Source: a gamma proteobacterium symbiont of Ctena orbiculata (GTDB lineage Bacteria > Pseudomonadota > Gammaproteobacteria > Chromatiales > Chromatiaceae). From it: a stretch of 64,000 nucleotides of DNA. Within the stretch, counting starts at the first letter, position 1, and every line of letters begins with the position of its first letter. The stretch covers positions 29,925 through 93,924 of the forward strand of contig NATW01000117.1 in NCBI GenBank assembly GCA_003094555.1, written 5' to 3'. The notes beneath the pieces were generated by a model. The model saw only the letters and a list, made by a program, of their open reading frames with translations. It was not told the origin of the DNA and ran no database searches. Shown one piece after another: positions 27,387-35,647 of the stretch. A program made the translations under genes and the position numbers.

Positions 27387-28515
27387 AAAGGTCCTGATGG
27401 TCGATGATGACCGCAATCTGCTCGACTCCTTCCGACGTCAATTCCGTAAACGGGTCAATCTGGAAACCGCCACCAGCGGTGCAGATGGGGTACAGGCAGT
27501 ACAGGATGGCGGACCTTTTGCGGTGGTTATCTCGGACATGCAGATGCCGAACATGAATGGGATAGAGTTTCTTTCCAAGGTACGCACAATTTCACCCAAC
27601 ACCGTGCGCATCATGCTCACCGGCAACGCCAATCTGGATGTGGCCATTGACGCAGTCAACGACGGTAATATCTTTCGCTTCCTCAACAAACCCGTGGAGA
27701 CCGATCAGCTCTATCAAACCATTGTCGACTCCATTCAGCAGTATCGCCTGATCACTTCAGAAAAGGTACTCCTGAATAAGACCCTCAAGGGCGCAGTCGA
27801 CCTGATGGCAAACATACTCAGCATGGTCAATCCGGTGGCATTCAGCCATTCATCACAGATCAAGCAGTACGCCCATACCATGGTTAACAGTCTCTCCCTG
27901 GAAGACAGTTGGCACTACGACCTGGCCGCCATGCTATGCCAACTGGGTTATATCAGCCTGCCGGAGGATCTGGTGCGTAAAGTCGCTGAAGGCGAGGAGT
28001 TGAGCCAAGCGGAAAACCAGCACTACAACTCCCATCCCGATATGGGGGCGAAGTTGTTGAAACATATCCCCAGGCTCGAGATTGTCGCCGACATGGTCAG
28101 GCGACAAAACGATGATGTGGGAAAAATCGAATTTCAGGGTAAACTGTCGAACGAGAACAAGGCCATTCTCGGTGGTCAGATCCTGCGTGTCGCCATTGCC
28201 TATGAACAACTGATCAGCCAGGGCAAGGATGAAAAGACAGCGATGGATGAACTCAAGGACAATCCCGCAAACTATGATCCGATACTGGTCGAGACCCTGG
28301 CCCTGGGTTCTCAGAACCGCAAGGTCGAGGTAATGACACTGCCAATCGACAAGCTCGAACCCGGACTGATACTAGATCAACCGATCAAGACGGAAGCCGG
28401 CACACTGCTGGTGGCCAAGGGCCAGACCCTCAGTCAGGCAGTGCTGTTCCGGCTTTTGGCGGCACAGGAAAGCGGGGTGGTGTCCGGATTGGTAAGGGTG
28501 TTCAAAGTTACTTGA
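27370..28515 (+). CDS. Response regulator with degenerate HD-GYP-like domain
   Basis: Two-domain regulator of 381 residues in the style of RpfG c-di-GMP phosphodiesterases. The receiver is intact: VDDD (11-14), Asp56 in VISDMQMP, Lys in FLNKP. The second part (about 150-320) follows the HD-GYP layout (SHSSQIKQYAHTMVNSL, HPDMGAKLLKHIPRLE), but the HD pair is AMLCQLGYISLP instead of LLHDIGKIGIP, and no GYP loop is seen, so it should not hydrolyse c-di-GMP. A small C-terminal extension (about 330-381) resembles that seen after HD-GYP domains. The start overlaps the HDOD gene by 17 bases. Confidence 0.85.
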   Translation: MEKLPEKVLMVDDDRNLLDSFRRQFRKRVNLETATSGADGVQAVQDGGPFAVVISDMQMPNMNGIEFLSKVRTISPNTVRIMLTGNANLDVAIDAVNDGNIFRFLNKPVETDQLYQTIVDSIQQYRLITSEKVLLNKTLKGAVDLMANILSMVNPVAFSHSSQIKQYAHTMVNSLSLEDSWHYDLAAMLCQLGYISLPEDLVRKVAEGEELSQAENQHYNSHPDMGAKLLKHIPRLEIVADMVRRQNDDVGKIEFQGKLSNENKAILGGQILRVAIAYEQLISQGKDEKTAMDELKDNPANYDPILVETLALGSQNRKVEVMTLPIDKLEPGLILDQPIKTEAGTLLVAKGQTLSQAVLFRLLAAQESGVVSGLVRVFKVT

Positions 28516-28585
28516 TAGCAACCCGCACTGTGCTCAATGAGCAACAGTCAAGATAAGGCAAATCCTGCCAGTCAGATATAACGAC

Positions 28586-30454
28586 TCATTCAGGGTTACT
28601 GTTTAGGGGCAACCGCATCACGAATCGGGTGCCTTTGCCCTCTTCAGTCTCGAAAAACAGCTCCCCCTTATGCTTCACCACCACGATATCCTGGGCGATC
28701 GCCAATCCCTGTCCGGTGCCACTTCCTATATCCTTGGTGGTGAAAAAGGGGTTGAAGACATGTTCCTGCACATCTTTGGGTATGCCGGTGCCGGTATCCG
28801 CGATACTCATCTCCACGTAATCATCATTAAAGGTGGTGGTGATGCTGATCTTACCCTTCTGCTGCAACTTGGCCGCTTCGATGGCATGGGCCGCATTGAT
28901 GACCAAATTGAGTACCACCTGGGAGATCTCTCCTCCCAAACATTTGACTTGCGGCAGACTTTCACCGAGTTTCAATTCCGTGTCCGCCACATATTTCCAT
29001 TCGTTCTTACACACCGCGACCGCATTGCTGATAATCCGATTCATGTCCGCCAACGCCATCTGCTTGGAACCGGGATGGGCAAACTCTTTCATCGCCAAGA
29101 CAATACGCGCCACCTGGCTGGCTCCGGTGATCGACTGCTCTATCGCATTGGATGTCTCCTCTTCCAGATAGGCCAGATCGATCTCTTCAATGGTCTCCTT
29201 CACCTTTGCCACTTCCGCCTCCAGTTCGGGCAGTGCCGAGGCCTTTTGCATGAGATTTGAGTAGACCTTCAGGAGTGACTCTATATCTTCTTGTGACTCC
29301 TTGATAAACCGCAGGTTGTCACCAACATACTGAATCGGGGTATTGATCTCATGGGCGATGCCGCCGGCCAACTGTCCTACCGCCTCCATCTTGTGGGTTT
29401 GATTCAGTTGACGTTCAAGACTTCTACGCTCCTCATCCGCACGTTTACGTTCGGAGATATCGCTGAAGGTGACAACCACACCCGCATCGTCGTCCTCTCT
29501 AAGCAAAGGTGATACAGAGTAGGCAATATCTACTTCCCGGCCCTCCTTGTGGTAAAACACATCATCAAAGCCAGTACGGGTCAATCCATCTTGCAAGGTC
29601 TGCTCGATTGCCGATTCCACAGTGTTCACCCTATCAGGATTTTTACCACCATGGACCATTTCGGAAAATCGCTGTCCCTCCATTTCTGCTGTATTCCAGC
29701 CTAGCAACCACTCGCTTTCGGGATTGGCGTACCTCACTGTGCCTTTCTGATCGAGTACCGCGAACCCTTCACTCATGCTATTCGTCACGTCACTCAGAAA
29801 CTGCTCCTTTGCTCTCAATTCATCCTTTGTCCGGTTCAACGTTTGAAACTGACTCCGCAGTTGGTGGATCAGAAAGACACTGGTCAGGGAGATAAGAAAA
29901 AATCCGGCAACATGGATGAAGATCATCATCTGTTTGTACTGGTATTGCGAATCCAGTATCGGTTGTGCCATCACCTTGACACTGATACCGCCACGCACAT
30001 TGCCCACTTTTTTTCCCTCATAACCATGACACTGGAAGCACTGCTCCTGCATGAATACAGGTCCCATATACCTGAAATATCCTGGCTCTTTTTTCAGGTC
30101 TTCTTGAAACACATATTCAGTGCCACTCTCAAATCGTGTGAGTGCCGCTACTTCCCATGGATCAGCCATGTTTTCCGGGTTCATCGGTTGAGCGGAAACC
30201 ACGCTATAGGTAATATCCTCCATGACCTGTTTCTTTAATACCGTAGGGTCATTGGCCATCAATACCGGATTGATCTTGGTAAGCCTGACCATCTCATACA
30301 TAACACGCCCCCGTTCAAAGGCGATATCTTTGACCGAGTGACGTATGAGTGAGAAATTCCATACGAGAGACGCGAAAGTCAAGAACAGCCAGAACAGTAC
30401 CGGTATCAACCAGTAATATCTGGATTGCAGCAATCGAATCAACATATCCACCAC
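28586..30454 (-). CDS. Sensor histidine kinase with DUF3365 (Tll0287-like) CxxCH domain and PAS
   Basis: Membrane kinase of 622 residues. Transmembrane helix about 15-33; periplasmic DUF3365 domain (about 40-175) with the haem c-type motif CFQCH at 139-143; second helix about 178-198; PAS about 215-335; then HisKA with the phosphorylation site His368 in GGIAHEINTPIQYV. HATPase follows with N-box NLVINAAHAIEAA and G-boxes DTGTGIPKD and GTGQGLAIAQD. DUF3365 proteins are thought to sense redox state, oxygen or NO through haem. It is convergent with the HDOD/HD-like regulators, which are its probable but unproven partners. Confidence 0.92.
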   Translation of the reverse strand: MVDMLIRLLQSRYYWLIPVLFWLFLTFASLVWNFSLIRHSVKDIAFERGRVMYEMVRLTKINPVLMANDPTVLKKQVMEDITYSVVSAQPMNPENMADPWEVAALTRFESGTEYVFQEDLKKEPGYFRYMGPVFMQEQCFQCHGYEGKKVGNVRGGISVKVMAQPILDSQYQYKQMMIFIHVAGFFLISLTSVFLIHQLRSQFQTLNRTKDELRAKEQFLSDVTNSMSEGFAVLDQKGTVRYANPESEWLLGWNTAEMEGQRFSEMVHGGKNPDRVNTVESAIEQTLQDGLTRTGFDDVFYHKEGREVDIAYSVSPLLREDDDAGVVVTFSDISERKRADEERRSLERQLNQTHKMEAVGQLAGGIAHEINTPIQYVGDNLRFIKESQEDIESLLKVYSNLMQKASALPELEAEVAKVKETIEEIDLAYLEEETSNAIEQSITGASQVARIVLAMKEFAHPGSKQMALADMNRIISNAVAVCKNEWKYVADTELKLGESLPQVKCLGGEISQVVLNLVINAAHAIEAAKLQQKGKISITTTFNDDYVEMSIADTGTGIPKDVQEHVFNPFFTTKDIGSGTGQGLAIAQDIVVVKHKGELFFETEEGKGTRFVMRLPLNSNPE

Positions 30455-30492
30455 CTATTCCAGGATAGGGTAGGTAATGCAGCAGGCTCCTT

Positions 30493-31488
30493 TTACGGTA
30501 TGAGTACCAGCTTACCTAGCATCCGTCCTTGTTCGATCAATTTATGGGCCACTACAGCCTGTTCCAGGGGTAATGGATCACCGACATGAATCCGCAGCGA
30601 TCCGCTATCTATCATTTCAGCACAATCACTTAGGATAGCGACCTGATTCGCCCTCGCTTGAGGAAGATGGCGTAACATCGGTGTCAGCATCAAGGTAAAG
30701 CCAATCCGCAGATTACGATTCCGTGCCTCCTTCCACTCCACAGACGGCCCCGGGTCGAGCAGAGTGACAAGATCCCCATAAGGTGAAGTGGCGTTTATGG
30801 ATGCCTTGAAAACATCCCCCCCCACGGTGTCGAGCACCACATCAGCACCTGCACCGTCGGTCAAGCGTAGTACCTCGTCCACGAATCCGTGATCCCGATA
30901 CAGAATCGATTCATCCGCGCCGAGGGCGGCAACAAATGCCTGCTTCTCCTCTGTACTCACCGTGGTCAACACACGTGCACCCGCCTGCTTCGCCAATTGA
31001 ATCGCCACATGACCGACACCACCCGCGCCTGCATGCACCAACAGGGTCTTCTCTTCGGTTAAGCGCGCACGCCCGAACAGTGCCTCCCAGGCGGTGATCA
31101 AAACCAACGGGGCAGCGGCGGCATGGACGAAATCGACAGATACCGGTTTTCTGCAGCATACCGACTCCTCGATAACGGCATATTCCGCGTAATTACCCTG
31201 TAAACCTCCCAGTCCACCATCGCAGTACCAGATCTCGTCACCTGACCGAAACTGGGTCACCTGACTGCCGGTCTCGACCACAACCCCGGCACCATCACAA
31301 CCCAGCACCGCCGGTTCTCCAGGGGACACAAACAGGCCTCTGGCGCGAAGCTTGGTATCGATGGGATTCACCCCAGCACCCTGGATACGGACCTTTAGCT
31401 GAGTCGCAAGTGTTATTTCAGGCGTGTCGACCTCTTCAAGGGAGAGGACTTCAGGACCTCCGGTTTCTCTCATTACCACTGCCTTCAT
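30493..31488 (-). CDS. Quinone oxidoreductase-like MDR protein
   Basis: Medium-chain dehydrogenase/reductase without zinc, 331 residues. N-terminal GroES-like part contains GAGVNPIDTKLRARG and EPAVLGCDGAGVV; the NADPH-binding Rossmann loop is AGAGGVGHVAIQLAKQAGA. A structural-zinc Cys cluster is missing, which fits the zeta-crystallin/quinone oxidoreductase group. It probably reduces quinones or enones for detoxification; the substrate cannot be read. It is separated by 38 bases from the histidine kinase gene, which lies downstream on the same strand, so the two might share a transcript. Confidence 0.9.
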   Translation of the reverse strand: MKAVVMRETGGPEVLSLEEVDTPEITLATQLKVRIQGAGVNPIDTKLRARGLFVSPGEPAVLGCDGAGVVVETGSQVTQFRSGDEIWYCDGGLGGLQGNYAEYAVIEESVCCRKPVSVDFVHAAAAPLVLITAWEALFGRARLTEEKTLLVHAGAGGVGHVAIQLAKQAGARVLTTVSTEEKQAFVAALGADESILYRDHGFVDEVLRLTDGAGADVVLDTVGGDVFKASINATSPYGDLVTLLDPGPSVEWKEARNRNLRIGFTLMLTPMLRHLPQARANQVAILSDCAEMIDSGSLRIHVGDPLPLEQAVVAHKLIEQGRMLGKLVLIP

Positions 31489-31525
31489 CTAGATCCTCCA
31501 ATTGAATAGATCATCTAATCCGCAC

Positions 31526-31726
31526 TCACTCCCTGGATTCACCCAACGGCGCCAACAAAAGATAAAGGATCCACGCGAACCATGAGACAAAAATAACCGC
31601 AAGAATCCAGAAAAGCTTTTCGGCACCGTTGGTTTTTCGCGACCGCAGAATCAGCAGAATGGGCAAGAACCATATGAATCCTGCAATTAACAGAGCTGTG
31701 AGGCTGAGCCCCAGAATGGATGTCAT
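31526..31726 (-). CDS. Small membrane protein, PLDc_N-like
   Basis: 66-residue protein with two hydrophobic helices (about 5-28 and 38-58, KLFWILAVIFVSWFAWILYLLL). The pattern of an N-terminal helix, a short basic loop (RSRKTNGAEK) and a second helix ending in LAPLG resembles the PLDc_N domain found before cardiolipin synthases and as stand-alone proteins. Function unknown. It is upstream of the quinone oxidoreductase in the same direction with a 37-base gap. Confidence 0.65.
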   Translation of the reverse strand: MTSILGLSLTALLIAGFIWFLPILLILRSRKTNGAEKLFWILAVIFVSWFAWILYLLLAPLGESRE

Positions 31727-31859
31727 AACAATTCCCTTCAGTTATCAGGCTAGTTTGGAACCGTTGGAATCAATCTGCAAGTCTTGCACATTTTACTTTT
31801 TTCGAATTAAACACCACATGAGCGAAGTGATATTTGATCTATGATAGATTTGGTATTTA

Positions 31860-32153
31860 ATGATTCAAACCAAACCCCGTCAGGATATGTCCTCAGCACT
31901 AGCTGCACATCAGATAAAGCTCAGGGAGTGCCATCAATGCGAGGCCATGATTGGGCCGGTAGTCACCGGTCAACCCGTTGCCTCACCCGTACTCCTGGTT
32001 GGCCAGGCGCCACCCCCTGCCCCACCCCTCTGGTGCCTCCACATGGCACCGAACCGAACCGGGAAAGGGTCTGCTGCAACAGGCACTGGGTTTAATCGGT
32101 CGGCATCGGGCCTGGAAAACCCTACTGGAGACAGATGCATACTAGGGTACTGA
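31860..32153 (+). pseudogene. Decayed uracil-DNA glycosylase (family 4/5-like)
   Basis: The frame from 31860 encodes KLRECHQCEAMIGPVVTG, then SPVLLVGQAP, which is the N-terminal [Fe-S] Cys pair and the GQAPG catalytic loop of family 4/5-type uracil-DNA glycosylases. Immediately after GQAP the family pattern (G..E...G.PF.WTAGKTL) is lost and the reading frame goes on into unrelated sequence ending at 32153, far too short for the usual 190-220 residues. This is best read as the remnant of a deleted or frameshifted gene. No functional protein is expected. The rest of the gap 31727-32231 holds nothing else I recognise. Confidence 0.55.
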
Positions 32154-32231
32154 TCAAGCTGCTCTAGCGCACATGGGTTTGTGTCTATGGGCGGCAGCAA
32201 GATAAAAAAGCGTATCACCGAGGAGGAAAGC

Positions 32232-32696
32232 ATGGCAGAAGAGATCGGTAAATTCACGATTCACCTCGAACAAGAGGATGATTACGCCTTCAGGGTGAAA
32301 TTCGATCTGAAAAAGGCGCCAGATATCGTCATGGATGAACCACCCCCACTGGGCGAACGCAATGGACCCAATGCCTCGCGAATGTTGGCGGCAGCAGCAG
32401 CCAACTGTCTCAGCGCGAGCCTGATGTTCTGTCTCGCCAAGGAGGATGTACCGGCAAATAACGTCCACACCGAAGTTACCTGCACCATGATCAGGAATGA
32501 GAAAAAGCGACTTCGCGTAGGTCGACTGGATGTGCGAATCACAGCAGACGACGAACTACTCGCTTCCAGGAAACTGGATCGCTGCATGACGCTGTTTGAG
32601 GATTTCTGTGTGGTCACTGCCAGTATTCGCGAGGGTATTCCGGTTGGTGTCGAAGTGGTAAACAAGGCCGGGGATCTTCTGCATAAAGCGGAGTGA
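32232..32696 (+). CDS. OsmC-family thiol peroxidase-like protein
   Basis: OsmC/Ohr-fold protein of 154 residues. The start at 32232 follows a strong ribosome site (GAGGAGGAAAGC). The two redox cysteines are Cys59 (in AAAANCLSASL) and Cys126 (in LFEDFCVVTASI), as expected for peroxide reduction. The start of the fold (KFTIHLEQEDDYAFRVKFD) is typical. It lies four bases before a dienelactone hydrolase gene and probably forms an operon with it. Its exact peroxide substrate is unknown. Confidence 0.88.
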   Translation: MAEEIGKFTIHLEQEDDYAFRVKFDLKKAPDIVMDEPPPLGERNGPNASRMLAAAAANCLSASLMFCLAKEDVPANNVHTEVTCTMIRNEKKRLRVGRLDVRITADDELLASRKLDRCMTLFEDFCVVTASIREGIPVGVEVVNKAGDLLHKAE

Positions 32697-32700
32697 GACA

Positions 32701-33405
32701 ATGGGCCGGGAAATTATTCTGAAGACCTCAGAGGATGAATCCTTTAACGCCTACCTCGCCGGCGATGAGGCGGCTGAGTCTGGGGTGATGATTTTGCACG
32801 AGTGGTGGGGGGTCATGCCTCATAACCGGCAGTGGGCCGACAGTTTAGCCGACATCGGACACCTGGCACTGGTGGTCGACCTGTATGATGGCAGGACCAC
32901 CGATGATCCGGAGTTGGCTGCGGAGATGATGCGCAACATCGATCAACCACGTGCCGAGCGGAAATTACAGGCCGCCATCGATTACCTGCATAGACCCGGC
33001 CGGCGGATCGCCACCTTCGGCTGTTCCTTTGGTGGCAAGCAATCGATGCAGGCAAGCCTGCTGCGGCCGGACAAGGTCAGTGCCACCCTGGTGGCCTACT
33101 GCCGCATGGAAACCGATGTGGTGCGCCTGAAAAGATTGTCAGGGCCTGTATTGGCCATCTATGCCCAGCAGGAGCGTAACTGGCCGCAGAAGCAGGAGGA
33201 TTTCGAGGCGGCGATGAAGGCCGCGGGCAAAGAGACAGAAGCGGCCGGATTCGACGCCGCCCATGGCTTTACCAATCCCACCAGTCCACGCTATGACGCA
33301 GAGGCTGACCAGGCGTCATGGCAGTCTATTGTCGATTTTCTGCAGCGGCATCTGCGGGGATCGGGGAATAGCGATTCATCGCCTGCAGGAGACTCGTCTC
33401 CATAG
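32701..33405 (+). CDS. Dienelactone hydrolase family protein
   Basis: Alpha/beta hydrolase of 234 residues. The front motif LHEWWGVMPHNRQWADSLAD and the HGF with catalytic His188 (DAAHGFTNP) match the family. The nucleophile elbow reads GCSFGG (107-112), so the nucleophile is Ser109 where classical dienelactone hydrolase has Cys. The acid after strand beta-7 (IYAQQERNW) is Glu or absent instead of the usual Asp. It thus resembles serine-type members, possibly acting on lactones or small esters. Four bases after the OsmC gene. Confidence 0.88.
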   Translation: MGREIILKTSEDESFNAYLAGDEAAESGVMILHEWWGVMPHNRQWADSLADIGHLALVVDLYDGRTTDDPELAAEMMRNIDQPRAERKLQAAIDYLHRPGRRIATFGCSFGGKQSMQASLLRPDKVSATLVAYCRMETDVVRLKRLSGPVLAIYAQQERNWPQKQEDFEAAMKAAGKETEAAGFDAAHGFTNPTSPRYDAEADQASWQSIVDFLQRHLRGSGNSDSSPAGDSSP

Positions 33406-33445
33406 GCAGACAGAGTATGGGCGGGTATGGGAACAAGCCGGAGGA

Positions 33446-34081
33446 TCAGCTCGGGTAACAGACCCCGGTTCCTCCGAGCCCGCAATACCCGGCCGGATTC
33501 TTGGCCAGATACTGCTGATGATAGGCCTCGGCAAAGTAGAACGTGGGGGCGGACAGTATCTCCGTGGACACCGGCGCGGCCGTCACCTGTTGCAGCGCAT
33601 GCTGATAGTGGTCACGGGACTCCTCGGCCAAGGCCTGCTGTCGCTCGTCGAAGGTATAGATACCTGATCGATACTGGGTTCCCACATCATTGCCCTGACG
33701 CATGCCTTGGGTGGGATTGTGTCCCTCCCAGAAGGATTCAAGCAGGGATTGGTAGCTGACCAAGGCTGGATCGAAGACGACCCTGACAACCTCATTATGC
33801 CCGGTCATGCCGGTACAGACCTCTTCATAGGTAGGGTTGGGTGTAACACCCGCTGCATAACCCACCGCCGTTGAGTAGACCCCGGGCAGCTCCCAAAAGC
33901 GTCTTTCCGCTCCCCAGAAACACCCCATGCCGAACAGGGCGAATTCGCACTGGTCGGGAAAGGGACCCACCAGGGTGTGTCCGTTGACATAGTGGCTGTC
34001 GCCGGGATGAATCGGGGTCATTCGACCCGGTAGGGCCTCACTCTGATCCGGCAACTTGGTTTTGCGACCCATTCCGAACAT
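33446..34081 (-). CDS. msrA: Peptide methionine-S-sulfoxide reductase MsrA
   Basis: Repairs the S-epimer of methionine sulfoxide. The 211 residues contain the active-site GCFWGAER with Cys54, and the family blocks [55 protein letters not shown] and the C-terminal [30 protein letters not shown] with the resolving cysteines. This is the E. coli-like form with two recycling cysteines. It is convergent with the OsmC/dienelactone hydrolase pair, an oxidative-stress neighbourhood. Confidence 0.97.
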   Translation of the reverse strand: MFGMGRKTKLPDQSEALPGRMTPIHPGDSHYVNGHTLVGPFPDQCEFALFGMGCFWGAERRFWELPGVYSTAVGYAAGVTPNPTYEEVCTGMTGHNEVVRVVFDPALVSYQSLLESFWEGHNPTQGMRQGNDVGTQYRSGIYTFDERQQALAEESRDHYQHALQQVTAAPVSTEILSAPTFYFAEAYHQQYLAKNPAGYCGLGGTGVCYPS

Positions 34082-34231
34082 GGGATTTCTCCTGTAGGGA
34101 TATCTGCAGAATATAGCGTTTCCAAACCCGGCTCAAACCCTACAGTCTTTAGCTCTATTTCACCACCCAAGGGGGCGTCTCAACAGCCTTGAAATGCCCT
34201 GGAAACTATTTGCCTTTGAGCTATCCTTCAG

Positions 34232-35374
34232 CTACAAAAGCATATACACGGCAACACCGGCCATAGCCAGCAGACCCGCCATGACAAAGAACAATAAGGG
34301 CATTTTCGGCTTCTGTTGCTGACTCTCCATCGCCTGGTGGGCCAGGTGTTGATCGAGCAGGCTCTCCACCGTCTCGGTGGCCACGGAATTGGCAATCTCA
34401 CCCGCCACTTGGCTGGCGGTCTCATGCACCTGGGCCTCAAGGGACCCCTCGGTAATGACCCGGATATGTTCGATCATGTCGTTTTTTTCCGGTACTTGAC
34501 TCAGGATCCGTTGTTCCTGATCAGACAGGCGTTGCGAGATGTCATCGGACAACTCTTTCATCTGTCCATAGATACTCGACTCGATCAGATCCCCGACGGT
34601 ACGTTGATTAAGCTGCCTGACAAACTCATCCAGGTCCTGGTTGACCTGCTTCACCACAGACTCTCGAAGTGCATCGGTATCAACATGCTCCGCTTCGACC
34701 TGCTGCAGACCCTGCTCCACCACTGAGATAATCATCGGTTCAAGCTTGTTATCCAGGTAGGCCTGGACTGCGTTCTCTATACGATCCGCAAGGCTCTCCG
34801 CGATGACCTTTTCGGCTGCCTCACGGCCGGTCTCTTGGGCTGATTGAACAGCAACCTCTCTGGCTATACGTTTGATATCATCATCGCTGAGACCGCTCTG
34901 CATCACCACCGTCTCTGACCCTGTCCCTGCTGCCTTAACCGCACTTTCAGCTGCCGTCCCATGATCGGACGAAGCTGCCTCCACACTCGCCGCGACGTCT
35001 TGCTGGTGCTGCTCGATAAGGTTGATGATTACACCCAGACTCTCATCCGTCGGGGGCTTGGCCAGGATGCCAAGGGCGCCGTGGTCGACCGCGGCCTGCA
35101 CATATTCGTCCCCTTCATTGGCGGTACACATGACCACCGGGGTGTGGGAAAACCTCGGATCCTTTTTAATCTCGGTAATAGTCTCCAAGCCATCCATGCC
35201 GTCCATCAGAAAATCGACAAAGATCGCGTCCGGTGTCGACTCTTTGAGACGTTCCAGGGCTTCTTCGCCCGACTGCGCCATCTCGACACCATCGAAGCCG
35301 CTTTTTTTCAGCATTCTACTGAGTACAATGCGCGCAGATTTCGAATCGTCGACTAGAAATGCTTGTTTTGACAC
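34232..35374 (-). CDS. Response regulator anchored by a C-terminal membrane helix
   Basis: Unusual 380-residue protein. The receiver (about 1-120) is complete: VDDSKSAR (8-15), phosphoacceptor Asp54 in FVDFLMDGMDG, Lys in ILAKPPTDESL. The middle (about 125-355) is a long polar, helical region (AQETGREAAEKVIAESLADRI, MISVVEQGLQQVEAEHVDTD, ISQRLSDQEQRILS) with no known output domain. A single membrane helix (about 359-379, LLFFVMAGLLAMAGVAVYML) ends the protein. The receiver would therefore sit in the cytoplasm tethered to the membrane by its tail. The partner kinase is unknown; no kinase gene is adjacent. Confidence 0.85.
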   Translation of the reverse strand: MSKQAFLVDDSKSARIVLSRMLKKSGFDGVEMAQSGEEALERLKESTPDAIFVDFLMDGMDGLETITEIKKDPRFSHTPVVMCTANEGDEYVQAAVDHGALGILAKPPTDESLGVIINLIEQHQQDVAASVEAASSDHGTAAESAVKAAGTGSETVVMQSGLSDDDIKRIAREVAVQSAQETGREAAEKVIAESLADRIENAVQAYLDNKLEPMIISVVEQGLQQVEAEHVDTDALRESVVKQVNQDLDEFVRQLNQRTVGDLIESSIYGQMKELSDDISQRLSDQEQRILSQVPEKNDMIEHIRVITEGSLEAQVHETASQVAGEIANSVATETVESLLDQHLAHQAMESQQQKPKMPLLFFVMAGLLAMAGVAVYMLL

Positions 35375-35647
35375 GTTAAAAATCCCTCAAGAGATTTGGT
35401 TTGTATTTTTTTGTCCGGCTCCCGACCATGCATATGCGATCATCTCTTGTGTCATTAGACCGCTTGCGTTAAACCCTTGATAACAAAGGATATATCTAAA
35501 CAGATAAGTTTATGCCAGCACCTCAATCAAGACTAATTTAATCCTGCTCGATAACCAGTTTAGTCGCATCGCGCAAGAGATCTCTCGCCTGCCTCCCGAC
35601 AGCGCCTTATAATTGGCGGCTGTTTCCGATAAAACCTGAGTATCCAG

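Noticed and set aside
35375..35647. Cobalamin or SAM riboswitch ahead of metH
   Set aside because: No recognisable B12-box, SAM or SAH aptamer elements in these bases by eye.
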